This document shows positions 1 through 6,037 of a DNA stretch of 9,021 nt, piece after piece. This DNA is from an uncultured Oscillospiraceae bacterium (GTDB lineage: Bacteria; Bacillota; Clostridia; Oscillospirales; Oscillospiraceae). Below the pieces are notes generated by a model that was not told the origin of the DNA, did not search any database, and was given only the letters and a program-made list of their open reading frames with translations. A program made the translations under genes and the position numbers. How positions within the stretch are numbered: position 1 is the first letter of the stretch; every line of letters begins with the position of its first letter. The stretch is from contig CAKUJA010000085.1 of the NCBI GenBank assembly GCA_934661135.1, positions 1-9,021 on the forward strand, written 5' to 3'.

Positions 1-33
1 GGGGTCAACATGAACAAGTATGAAATGTCTTCC

Positions 34-714
34 TCAAAGGAATTTACGCCATGTCTCGCCGGAGTTCCGGCTGTTGACCGGCCGCCAGTCCGGCAGGCTG
101 TTCATGCCGCCGTAGGCGTTGACCGTCTCGTGCATGTACCGCTTCATGCGGCCATTGGGCAGCAGCACCATTGCCCCGAAGGGCCGGACGTCCATGTCCC
201 ACAGCCCGAACTCGTCGACGTGCCGGGACACGATCCAGCTCATGGCGACCGCGAGATCGCCGACGCGCTCGATGCTGCCGGCCATCAGCTGATAGGTGCG
301 TCCGTTGCGCAGCTTCTTCCGATGCACCGGATGTACGGAGGCGCCGCACCGCGGGCAGTAGAGATCGTCGTGTTCGTCCGTCCAGCCAACCACATCCGCG
401 CTTTCTTTGTCCGGGATGCCAGGCCAAGCGCTTCCGTCGTCGCCGACGACCATCGCCACGCCGCCGCCCTTGATCCATCCGGCCCAGAAGTCCTCGCGGC
501 AGGCCGTGCAAGTGCATCTTGCACCCCAGCGGCCCCGCGCGGGTTCGTCGAACCACCATTGGGGAGCATCCTCATCCGGGTAATACGATTCGCGGGCGTA
601 GATCAGCAGCTCACCGCCAAGGTCGCTGTCGATGTAGTCCGATACCACAGCCTGAAGCATCCCGTCGCGTGGTTTCGTGGGAAGCCGGCTCACCAGATCC
701 TCCAAAATATCCAT
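34..714 (-). CDS. Zinc-ribbon protein, PcfJ-like N-terminal region (possibly truncated)
   Basis: A 226-aa protein beginning MDILEDL. The ATG at 714 is chosen because a strong GAGGAGG site lies 6 nt upstream; the reading frame extends further upstream to 840 but that part overlaps the preceding gene and looks non-coding. Two cysteine pairs, CTAC (residues 69-72) and CPRC (120-123), form a likely zinc ribbon. A tryptophan-rich stretch precedes it (about 53-80) and a compact region follows (140-226). PcfJ-like proteins of plasmids, ICEs and phages have an N-terminal cysteine-pair region and are usually much longer; a PcfK-like gene sits directly upstream here, as in pcfK/pcfJ pairs. I infer a PcfJ relative that ends early or continues in another frame. 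The stop is preceded by CTT (CTT TGA) and the +1 frame stays open to the window edge. The gene is real; the family call is tentative. Confidence 0.6.
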   Translation of the reverse strand: MDILEDLVSRLPTKPRDGMLQAVVSDYIDSDLGGELLIYARESYYPDEDAPQWWFDEPARGRWGARCTCTACREDFWAGWIKGGGVAMVVGDDGSAWPGIPDKESADVVGWTDEHDDLYCPRCGASVHPVHRKKLRNGRTYQLMAGSIERVGDLAVAMSWIVSRHVDEFGLWDMDVRPFGAMVLLPNGRMKRYMHETVNAYGGMNSLPDWRPVNSRNSGETWRKFL

Positions 715-725
715 GCCGCGCCTCC

Positions 726-1049
726 TCAGAAGTAATCTTCGAGGTTCAGCACGACGCCCTCCTCGGAGGACGCCGCGCCAAGCTCGGCGATGCCGTAAAA
801 CTCGCGGATGATCTTTTCCGCTTCCGACGGGATGACGCATGCGAAATTCCCGGTCTTGTGCTGGTCGGCGAATGCCTTGATCTTTTTCTCGCAGTCCGCA
901 AGTCCCATGCCCTTCGCGTCGAGGTCGCGGCTGACGATCTCCTGCGCGGCGGGGTCGTTCCGGATGATGTCGGCCAACTGCTCGCCGACCGTCCAGACCG
1001 CCGTGCGCTGCTCCGGCTGCTGCGTGCGGATCTTCTCAAACACATCCAT
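726..1049 (-). CDS. PcfK-like small protein (AcrIIA9-related family)
   Basis: A 107-aa protein, MDVFEKIR to LEDYF, with ATG at 1049 preceded by AAAGGAGG at 8 nt spacing. The centre (about residues 45-90) has a helical pattern, GLADCEKKIKAFAD, then a small-residue turn (GNFACVIP), then EAEKIIREFYG. That pattern (GC/DC, helix, VI/P-E turn, helix ending in a tyrosine) matches my memory of the PcfK-like domain. The PcfK-like family is also annotated in Firmicutes elements as the AcrIIA9 family of Cas9 inhibitors. The gene lies 3 nt after the DUF3102 gene and 11 nt before a PcfJ-like zinc-ribbon gene, which supports the pairing. No catalytic residues are visible, and whether it inhibits anything cannot be read from sequence. 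It could also be an unrelated small helical phage protein. Confidence 0.6.
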   Translation of the reverse strand: MDVFEKIRTQQPEQRTAVWTVGEQLADIIRNDPAAQEIVSRDLDAKGMGLADCEKKIKAFADQHKTGNFACVIPSEAEKIIREFYGIAELGAASSEEGVVLNLEDYF

Positions 1050-1052
1050 CCG

Positions 1053-2135
1053 TCACGCCTCCTTTTCGACCAGCGCCGACATCTTGGCCAGCGCGTCCCG
1101 GCTGAACCGGGCCAGTTTCGCAGCCTTCTCCGCGTCGCGAGTCTTGACCTTCTGCATCAGGCCGCAGGCGCGGTTGAAGTTTTCCTGCACCGCCTGAAAG
1201 AAGCTCTGAAAGACGGCAATGTCCGCGTCCGACTGGATCGCCCCTGCCTTCTGAAGCTTCTCGGCGTTTGCCTTTGCGGCCTCAAGCTCGGCCTGCAGCG
1301 TCTCGACGCGGCGCGTCAGGTCTTCTGCACGGCCCGTGCTGTTTTTCAGATCAGCCATAGCCTTTGCAGCCTCGGCCTGAAGCTCCGCCTGCTTCTTCTC
1401 GGCCTCCTTGCGGCGCTTTTCCAGCGCAGCGACGTCGGCCTTGTGCTTTTTCTCCGCATCGGCCAGCGCATCCGCAACGGCCTTTTCGATCTCCGCCGGG
1501 TCTGCCGCCTGCACGGCGACCTCGACCGGGCGGTTTTCGAGTTCTGTGATTTTCGCGGCCTGTGCGTCGGTGCGCTCCCTGAGCGCTGCCGTCTTTTCTT
1601 TCTCCGCATCGAGGGCGAAGGTGACGTCGGCTAACTTCAGCGCCGCGCCCTCACTGGCCGCGCGCTCGGCCTCCAGCTGCTTCCGTGCCTCGTCGCGTTC
1701 CCGGATAGCCTGCTCCAGCTCGCGGGCGGAAAGATTCTCCGCATCAACCGCCTCGGCAAACTCTTCGCGCTCTTCGGCGGGCACCGCGAGCAGCTGTAAA
1801 GCGTTCGACACGCTCAAATTTCCCAACGTTGGGAAATTTGAATTGTTTCCATATTCCTTGGCAATCTGCATAAATCTCGCAGCAGAAGATTTTGAAAACT
1901 CCGTTTCGTTTTTCAGGAAATCCAGCCAGCCGCCGTGCCCAACCATAGCCTTTGCCTCGGCAAGGCGCTTACCGATCTCCACACCGAACCATACCGTCAT
2001 GCACTTGGCCTGATGGGACAGATAGCGGATCTCGCTTCCGATGGTCTCTGCCGTCCGCGGCCCTGTTTCCGGCAGCGTCATATTTTTCGGTGCAGGCGCG
2101 GCGTCCTGCAAAATACGGCTCACATCAAACGGCAC
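1053..2135 (-). CDS. DUF3102-family coiled-coil protein, possible ParA partner
   Basis: About 360 aa. The N-terminal part (roughly residues 28-98) matches the DUF3102 pattern: EIRYLSHQAKC, IGKRLAEAKAMV, GGWLDFLKNET, FSKSSAARFM. A long charged alanine/glutamate/lysine heptad region (about 135-315) is a clear coiled coil, followed by a helical tail. I chose GTG at 2135 because the AGGAGG inside the end of parA sits 8 nt before it; the TTG at 2141 has only 2 nt spacing. The gene overlaps parA by 11 bp, so the two are probably translationally coupled. The position straight after a ParA ATPase is where a ParB-type centromere-binding protein is normally encoded, so a partition role is a reasonable inference, although DUF3102 has no assigned function that I know of. 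A perfect 28-bp palindrome lies inside the gene at the junction of the two domains. Confidence 0.85.
   Translation of the reverse strand: MPFDVSRILQDAAPAPKNMTLPETGPRTAETIGSEIRYLSHQAKCMTVWFGVEIGKRLAEAKAMVGHGGWLDFLKNETEFSKSSAARFMQIAKEYGNNSNFPTLGNLSVSNALQLLAVPAEEREEFAEAVDAENLSARELEQAIRERDEARKQLEAERAASEGAALKLADVTFALDAEKEKTAALRERTDAQAAKITELENRPVEVAVQAADPAEIEKAVADALADAEKKHKADVAALEKRRKEAEKKQAELQAEAAKAMADLKNSTGRAEDLTRRVETLQAELEAAKANAEKLQKAGAIQSDADIAVFQSFFQAVQENFNRACGLMQKVKTRDAEKAAKLARFSRDALAKMSALVEKEA
1814..1841. repeat. Perfect 28-bp palindrome inside the DUF3102 gene
   Basis: The left half TCAAATTTCCCAAC is followed immediately by its exact reverse complement, centred between 1827 and 1828, with no spacer and no mismatch. 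It encodes roughly SNFPTLGNLS near residues 99-108 of the DUF3102 protein. The codons used there (TCA, AAT, CCA, TTG, GGA) are AT-richer than in the rest of this GC-rich gene, which suggests selection at DNA or RNA level. There is no following T-run, so it is not an intrinsic terminator. A centromere-like protein-binding site is the favoured reading; an RNA hairpin with an ACGU loop is the alternative. Confidence 0.9.
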
Positions 2136-2940
2136 GGTCAACGCCTCCTCTCAGCATATCGTCCATTGTGACGGGCGGCTCCAAATACTCCTGCACAAAG
2201 CTGCGGTAATCATAGCCTGCGGCGCTGCGCGGGGAATAGATGGCGATTGGCTTGCGCTCGAAGGTCATCTCGTCGACCTTGTCAGTGCGGCGGATCACAG
2301 CCTGGAATACCGGCAGCAGGCCGCAGTCGCGGAGACTGCCCTCAGCCTCCAGCACGACGGGCACGTTGCGCCACATCGTGATGAGCGCCCCGGCAACGCG
2401 GATCTTTGGGTTGATGCGCCGCATATTGTCGATCTGGCGGCTGACGTTTGCCAGTCCTCGGATGGAAAAGGCGTCGAGCTTGATCGGGATGATAACTTCA
2501 TCCGCAGCCAGCAGCGCCGCGGCGCTCGCTGCATTAAAGGCTGGCGGGCAGTCGAACAGGACGTAGTCGTACTCGTCATCCTCACCAATCGTGCAGCACA
2601 GATCCGCGAGGACGCGGCCATTGACGCGCTGGCTGGTGATTTGGGACATATCCATGTCCATCAGCTCATCGGAGCCGGGGATCACGTCGACGCCAGGATA
2701 ATCCGTTCCGGTGACCAGCTCCGAGACGTACGGTTCGAAGTCGCCGCGCAGAATGTCGGCCAGCGTGACAGTTCCCATTCCGGGCCGCACACCGAAAAAC
2801 TCCGTCGCGTTGCACTGGCTGTCGCAGTCAACCAGGAGCACACGCTGTTTGTGATCGGCGGCCAGGATGTGGGCCATGTTGACGGCAGTGACGGTCTTTC
2901 CGACACCGCCTTTCAAATTTAGAATTGCGATTGCTTTCAT
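2125..2940 (-). CDS. parA: ParA/Soj-family partition ATPase
   Basis: A 271-aa deviant-Walker P-loop ATPase. KGGVGKT (residues 10-16) is the signature Walker A motif with the extra lysine. LLVDCDSQ (35-42) is the A-prime motif, and VLFDCPP (127-133) is the Walker B region. Length is typical for small Soj/ParA proteins, and there is no N-terminal HTH, so this is a type Ib/Soj-like rather than P1-like ParA. It would bind DNA non-specifically as an ATP dimer and be stimulated by a ParB-type partner. The ATG at 2940 overlaps the helicase stop by ATGA, and an AGGAAG site lies about 7 nt upstream. The end of the gene contains the ribosome site for the DUF3102 gene. On an element with its own origin and helicase, ParA suggests segregation of an extrachromosomal form. 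The only nearby partner candidate is the DUF3102 protein. Confidence 0.93.
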   Translation of the reverse strand: MKAIAILNLKGGVGKTVTAVNMAHILAADHKQRVLLVDCDSQCNATEFFGVRPGMGTVTLADILRGDFEPYVSELVTGTDYPGVDVIPGSDELMDMDMSQITSQRVNGRVLADLCCTIGEDDEYDYVLFDCPPAFNAASAAALLAADEVIIPIKLDAFSIRGLANVSRQIDNMRRINPKIRVAGALITMWRNVPVVLEAEGSLRDCGLLPVFQAVIRRTDKVDEMTFERKPIAIYSPRSAAGYDYRSFVQEYLEPPVTMDDMLRGGVDRAV

Positions 2941-4304
2941 GTGCTTTCTTCCTTTCGTTCAAATGGGAAATCATCCGGTAGAGCTTCGTTTTTTGGAAGT
3001 TCCCGGAATTCCTGCATTTTTGTCTGTTGCTGCACTTCCTCGCGGCGCTGCTTGCGCTCATTCGGCTTGTCGCTGAACGTCTGCATCTCACCGTCAAAGT
3101 GGAGCTTGAAAGAGCCGCCGGCCGCGCCGGTCTTGATCTTGCCGAAGGTGATGATGCGGTCGGCATCCTTTGCCTTTTGATCCTCGCGGAACATCAGCAG
3201 GACGGCGTCCGCATCCTGCTCAATCTGGCCGGTGCTGCGGAGGCTGGACATTGTCGGCGGTGGGATCATGCCGTCCTTGTTGCGTTGCGGCCTCGTCATC
3301 TGACTGAGTGCCACGATCGTCACACCGCACTGGAGACCAAAGAGCTTGAGCGCACGGCTATTTGCGCTGACCCGCTGGAAATCCTCCTGTTCCCAGCGGC
3401 TTTTCCCGCTGGCCGGGATGAGCTGAACATAGTCGATGTAGATCACATCGTAGTGGTGCGCCATGGTATAGAGACGGATGTCCGTGACCGTCATGCCCGC
3501 GGCCTCAATGATGTCGAGGTTTCGCCCCGTGAAATCCGAAGAAATGTAGGCCAGTTCGTCCCACTCGTTATCGCCCAGCTTGTTGAGTTGGATGGTCGGC
3601 AGGCCGATCTGCGCGGCAGCGCAGACCATCGCGTCTGCCAGCTTCCCACAGTTTGTTTCATAGCTGAAGAACCCGACCTTTTTGGTTTTTGCCTGCTCTC
3701 GGGCTGTGTGCAGTGCAAGCGTGGTCTTGCCGTCCGAGGGATAGCCGCCGATGTAGATGAGGTCTCCAGGCTCCGTCCGGAGGTATTTGTTGAGCTTGGC
3801 AAACTTCCACGGCAGGAAGTCCGGCTTGACGGATGGATCGTGCCGCCGGTAGAAGTCTTCCAGCGCCTGCGCCATGTTCATGGCCCGGACGCCTGGCTTG
3901 TCGACCATGATGCGGTTGACCTGATCCAGCGCCGTGCGGATCTCGTCTTCGTCCTCCGCGTCGAGCATTGCGCCGGCTGCGTCCTTGAGCAGCTGCAAGC
4001 GGGCTTCGCTCCGCAGAATACGGCAATACTCGCGGACATTGGCGGCGGTCGGCGTGACCGTGATGATCTGGCCGATCAGGTCGGCGTAGGCTTTTCCGGC
4101 CCGGTCGAGCACCGTCACGGCGTCAATGGGGCATCCCTCGCCAGCCAGCGCACGGATCGCGTTGAAAATCGTCCGATACTGGCCGACCGTAAAATAGTCC
4201 TCCTTGATCGTCTCCATCACGACGGGGACGCAGCGCGAATCGATGATCATTGCACCGAGGACGGAAGTCTGTGCGCTGATCAGCGCGTCTTGCTTGCCGG
4301 CCAT
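2937..4304 (-). CDS. dnaB: DnaB-type replicative DNA helicase
   Basis: A 455-aa RecA-fold hexameric helicase. The N-terminal domain (about 5-100) carries the usual AQTSVLGAMI and YFTVGQYRTIF helices. The C-terminal ATPase has GGYPSDGKTT (186-195, Walker A), VIYIDYVQL (287-295, Walker B), ALSQ (332-335, sensor) and SLRSTGQIEQDAD (354-366), the arginine-finger region of DnaB. The tail after about 415 is charged and probably disordered. The ATG at 4304 overlaps the initiator stop in a TGATG arrangement, with GGAG 8 nt upstream; a GTG at 4307 is an in-frame alternative with poorer spacing. As in P22- or SPP1-type phages, the element encodes its own helicase rather than only recruiting that of the host. 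It should unwind DNA at the origin proposed inside the preceding gene. No separate helicase loader is seen, so the initiator may serve that role. Confidence 0.95.
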   Translation of the reverse strand: MAGKQDALISAQTSVLGAMIIDSRCVPVVMETIKEDYFTVGQYRTIFNAIRALAGEGCPIDAVTVLDRAGKAYADLIGQIITVTPTAANVREYCRILRSEARLQLLKDAAGAMLDAEDEDEIRTALDQVNRIMVDKPGVRAMNMAQALEDFYRRHDPSVKPDFLPWKFAKLNKYLRTEPGDLIYIGGYPSDGKTTLALHTAREQAKTKKVGFFSYETNCGKLADAMVCAAAQIGLPTIQLNKLGDNEWDELAYISSDFTGRNLDIIEAAGMTVTDIRLYTMAHHYDVIYIDYVQLIPASGKSRWEQEDFQRVSANSRALKLFGLQCGVTIVALSQMTRPQRNKDGMIPPPTMSSLRSTGQIEQDADAVLLMFREDQKAKDADRIITFGKIKTGAAGGSFKLHFDGEMQTFSDKPNERKQRREEVQQQTKMQEFRELPKNEALPDDFPFERKEEST

Positions 4305-5077
4305 CACACGAACTCCACGCCGCTGAGATCCACGCGCCCGGCATTATCGGCCGGGACAGCCTGCCGGTTCTGCGGAAGCTCGTCGTCCTTCAGTGGGAAC
4401 AGACTCAGCCATTGCCGCTCGGTCGCCTTATCCAGCAGGGCGACCATGTAGTCCGGGTCTCCGGCAGACAGCTTGACGAGCTTGTTCCAAAGCATGGCAG
4501 CAGCCTGCATGGACTTGACGGGTTTTTTGATCTCAACGCGCATTTGCAAAAACCGCTGCATGGCATCCACCAGCGGCTGACCGTTCAGCTCGCATTTATA
4601 CAGGAGCGCGGACGCAACGGCGTCAGCCGATTGCGGCTTTTCTTTTTCCTTTTTCTTTTTATTCTCTTTTTTATATCCATCCTTATATATAGACGGGGAA
4701 GTTTGTCCCCCTACCCGGGGATTTTTATCCCCGTACGTACCGGGACATTTGTCCCCGTACCCATCCTGCGAGGGCGTGATGGACGGCTCTGCCAGCACTG
4801 GCGAGATATAGCGGATCTTGCCGCCGACCTTGCGGTTTGGCTCGATGCGGACGCGGATGTGTCCGGCCTCGGCCAGCGCCGACACCCATCGTTTGACCAC
4901 GTCCTCGGAGCAGTGCATCGCCTCGGCAAGCTGCGCATTGCTCGGCCAGCAATAACCCTCGCGCCGCATCAGCGACGACAATACGCCGTAAAGGATCTTC
5001 GCATTGGCCGGGATGGACATATCATCCAGCACCGTGGCCGGGATGACTGACCAGAAGGCGCGAAAATCTTCGCTCAA
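4304..5077 (-). CDS. Phage-type replication initiator (winged-helix, lambda O/DnaD-like layout)
   Basis: About 257 aa. Residues 10-95 form a winged helix-turn-helix domain (ANAKILYGVLSSLMRREG, PSNAQLAEAMHCSEDVVKRWVSAL, then a wing near GGKIRYISP) typical of phage and plasmid initiators. Residues 107-128 are a degenerate repeat (YGDKCP, YGDKNP) encoded by the iterons. A lysine/glutamate-rich linker (about 124-138) is encoded by the AT-rich tract. The C-terminal part (about 139-235) is helical and may contact the helicase. I chose TTG at 5077 because the near-perfect ribosome site AAGGGGGTGA ends about 7 nt upstream; the TTG at 5098 would lie upstream of that site. The start overlaps the stop of the 45-aa gene as TTGA, and the stop overlaps the helicase start. 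An initiator role is well supported by fold, context and internal repeats; exact family assignment is not. Confidence 0.85.
   Translation of the reverse strand: MSEDFRAFWSVIPATVLDDMSIPANAKILYGVLSSLMRREGYCWPSNAQLAEAMHCSEDVVKRWVSALAEAGHIRVRIEPNRKVGGKIRYISPVLAEPSITPSQDGYGDKCPGTYGDKNPRVGGQTSPSIYKDGYKKENKKKKEKEKPQSADAVASALLYKCELNGQPLVDAMQRFLQMRVEIKKPVKSMQAAAMLWNKLVKLSAGDPDYMVALLDKATERQWLSLFPLKDDELPQNRQAVPADNAGRVDLSGVEFV
4638..4691. other. AT-rich tract, candidate DNA unwinding element
   Basis: About 54 bp made almost entirely of T, A and C on the plus strand (runs of TTTTT broken by single C, then TATATCC and TATATATAG), in a gene that is otherwise GC-rich. It encodes the lysine-rich linker of the initiator. 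It begins a few bases beyond the third iteron. An easily melted tract beside iterons is the standard architecture of initiator-melted origins such as lambda ori. Confidence 0.6.
4695..4756. repeat. Three dyad-symmetric iterons, candidate replication origin
   Basis: Three 16-bp imperfect palindromes lie at 4695-4710 (ggggaagtttgtcccc), 4717-4732 (ggggatttttatcccc) and 4741-4756 (cgggacatttgtcccc). Their centres are 22 and 24 bp apart, about two helical turns. Each is followed on the plus strand by C/G then TAC, extending similarity to about 20 bp. They sit between the winged-helix and C-terminal coding parts of the initiator gene and next to the AT-rich tract. Lambda O iterons have the same size, internal dyad symmetry and position within the initiator gene. 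The binding protein is inferred to be the initiator itself. Confidence 0.7.
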
Positions 5078-5211
5078 AATCGATTCACCCCCTTGCAAAA
5101 CGAAAATTCCGATGATATACTGAAGATGCTTTCAAGTGTCTCGTTCACGGGATACGCAGTCGCTCGGTTGTTCGCAGCAGCCGGGCGGCTCTTTTTTTCT
5201 GCCCTTTTCAT
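5074..5211 (-). CDS. Small 45-aa basic protein between regulator and initiator
   Basis: A short frame beginning MKRAEKKSRPAAANNRATAY and ending GVNRF. The ATG at 5211 overlaps the stop of the upstream regulator (ATGA), and GGAGG sits exactly 7 nt before it, inside the last codons of that gene. Its TGA overlaps the TTG start of the initiator (TTGA), so it bridges two genes without a gap. The N-terminal half is lysine/arginine-rich and the C-terminal half has a short amphipathic stretch (about NETLESIFSISSEF). I recognise no family. It might be a true small protein, or a leader whose translation carries ribosomes to the initiator start. The overlaps and ribosome site make translation likely; function is unknown. 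Confidence 0.65.
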   Translation of the reverse strand: MKRAEKKSRPAAANNRATAYPVNETLESIFSISSEFSFCKGVNRF

Positions 5212-5654
5212 TCCGAATCCTCCGCATAGCGCAGCGTATAGGCCGCCGCGATGATGTCGTTCAGCTCGTTCACGATCTGGTCATAGGCCGGCCGCTCGGC
5301 GGTGTCGATCACGCCGTCCTCGGCGATGCGCAGCAGCTCCTTGTCGCGGTTCCGGTCGGCAAAGCCGATGATGCGGTTGACCAGCTGGATCACGGCCAGC
5401 GGAAGCGGCTGACGCTTCATGTCCGGCAGCACGTTTAGGCTGTCCGAGGTCTGCAAAAGGTGCTTGTACGCGAACCAGGTGTCGCCGCAGGCGGTGACCA
5501 TCAGACAAACGTGATAATTGTCCGGGATGCGGCGGTTGCCCTCCCAGGCCTTGACCGTCTCTACCGACACGCGCAGCACCTCAGCCCAATGCTCCTGCGT
5601 CAATTGTGCACGTTTCCGACACGCGGCGCAGATATTGATGTATTCTTCCTGCAT
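5208..5654 (-). CDS. XRE-type helix-turn-helix regulator
   Basis: A 148-aa protein from ATG at 5654, preceded by AAAGGAG about 10 nt upstream; an open frame extends to 5795 but overlaps the upstream gene and lacks a comparable start. Residues 5-65 form an XRE/Cro-C1 HTH: ICAACRKRAQLTQEHWAEVLRVSVETVKAWEGNRRIP, followed by a helix with ACGDTWFAYKHLL. The C-terminal half (about 78-145) is helical (LPLAVIQLVNRIIGF, then LLRIAEDGVID, then QIVNELNDIIAAAYTL) and may dimerise or bind an effector. It is the fourth gene of the leftward operon, so it acts after induction, perhaps as a late or replication-stage regulator. No obvious operator for it was found. The domain is clear; the specific role is not. 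Confidence 0.8.
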   Translation of the reverse strand: MQEEYINICAACRKRAQLTQEHWAEVLRVSVETVKAWEGNRRIPDNYHVCLMVTACGDTWFAYKHLLQTSDSLNVLPDMKRQPLPLAVIQLVNRIIGFADRNRDKELLRIAEDGVIDTAERPAYDQIVNELNDIIAAAYTLRYAEDSE

Positions 5655-5697
5655 GGATTTCTCACTCCTTTGGTGGGATAATATCAGTGGGGGGAGA

Positions 5698-5901
5698 TCA
5701 TGTGCCCTCCAAAAACCGAATAAATGACGCACGGTTGATCTTGACTCGGTTGTTGACGCACAGCGTTTCAAATCCGAGCCGCTCCGGATGCTCACGAGCC
5801 ATCAGCCTGATCCAGTGCGGATTGACGCCGATATACGGTGCGGCTTCGCAAGGTGTGATAAAGAACTTCTGGCAGCTCCGCAGTTCATCCATCGTAGACA
5901 T
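5698..5901 (-). CDS. xis: Excisionase-like small DNA-binding protein
   Basis: A 67-aa protein with ATG at 5901 and AGGAG 8 nt upstream. The sequence FITPCEAAPYIGVNPHWIRLMAR is a winged-HTH recognition unit, followed by a basic turn, NNRVKINRASFIRFLEG, matching the pattern of MerR/Xis-type proteins in which a short wing is followed by a K/N-R-x-x-F helix. Such proteins bend attachment-site DNA to steer the integrase toward excision and often also act as repressors. A tyrosine integrase is present about 2.2 kb to the right on the other strand, as expected for phages and ICEs where Xis belongs to the induced leftward operon. The symbol is by role; an AlpA-type regulator is the alternative. Confidence 0.65.
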   Translation of the reverse strand: MSTMDELRSCQKFFITPCEAAPYIGVNPHWIRLMAREHPERLGFETLCVNNRVKINRASFIRFLEGT

Positions 5902-5917
5902 TCCTTTCGCTCCTTTC

Positions 5918-6037
5918 TCAAAATGCGCCGAGCTTTTTCAGCTCAATGATCCACCCCATCAGCGCAAGCGCCGTCAGGGTCAGCTTGATCCACATACCGA
6001 TGCGGTATCGGCGTTCCTCTTTCTCTCGATCGTTCAT
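5918..6037 (-). CDS. 39-aa single-pass membrane peptide
   Basis: The ATG at 6037 overlaps the stop of the Cro-like gene as ATGA, and AAAGGAG lies 5 nt upstream. The N-terminus is highly charged (NDREKEERRYR). One hydrophobic segment, about residues 15-31 (MWIKLTLTALALMGWII), is followed by ELKKLGAF. The longer frame to 6142 is the shadow of the Cro-like gene. By the positive-inside rule the basic N-terminus should be cytoplasmic. I recognise no family. Being second in the early operon, it is made on induction; small membrane peptides at this position may act in superinfection exclusion or signalling, but nothing in the sequence decides this. Confidence 0.7.
   Translation of the reverse strand: MNDREKEERRYRIGMWIKLTLTALALMGWIIELKKLGAF

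Noticed and set aside
519..2013. Long plus-strand open frames opposite the PcfK-like and DUF3102 genes
   Set aside because: Low-complexity arginine/leucine/serine-rich translations antisense to well-supported genes with good ribosome sites.
2041..2922. Plus-strand open frame of 293 codons opposite parA
   Set aside because: Antisense of an unmistakable Walker ATPase; no start signals.
3027..4451. Plus-strand open frame of 474 codons opposite the helicase
   Set aside because: It is the GC-driven mirror of a clear DnaB gene, has no ribosome site, and shows no recognisable domain.
4638..4691. AT-rich tract considered as a promoter or terminator
   Set aside because: It lies inside the initiator gene, with no hairpin and no ordered -35/-10 pair in the direction of the operon; unwinding element fits better.
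5099..5165. Possible minus-strand promoter (GAGACA, 17 bp, TATATC) before the initiator
   Set aside because: The -35 and -10 are both weak, and the region is coding for the 45-aa protein within a continuous operon.
5170..5200. GC-rich stem followed by eight T on the plus strand, resembling a terminator
   Set aside because: The stem is only about 4 bp (AGCC/GGCT) and no plus-strand gene ends nearby; the T-run is explained by lysine codons of the 45-aa gene on the minus strand.
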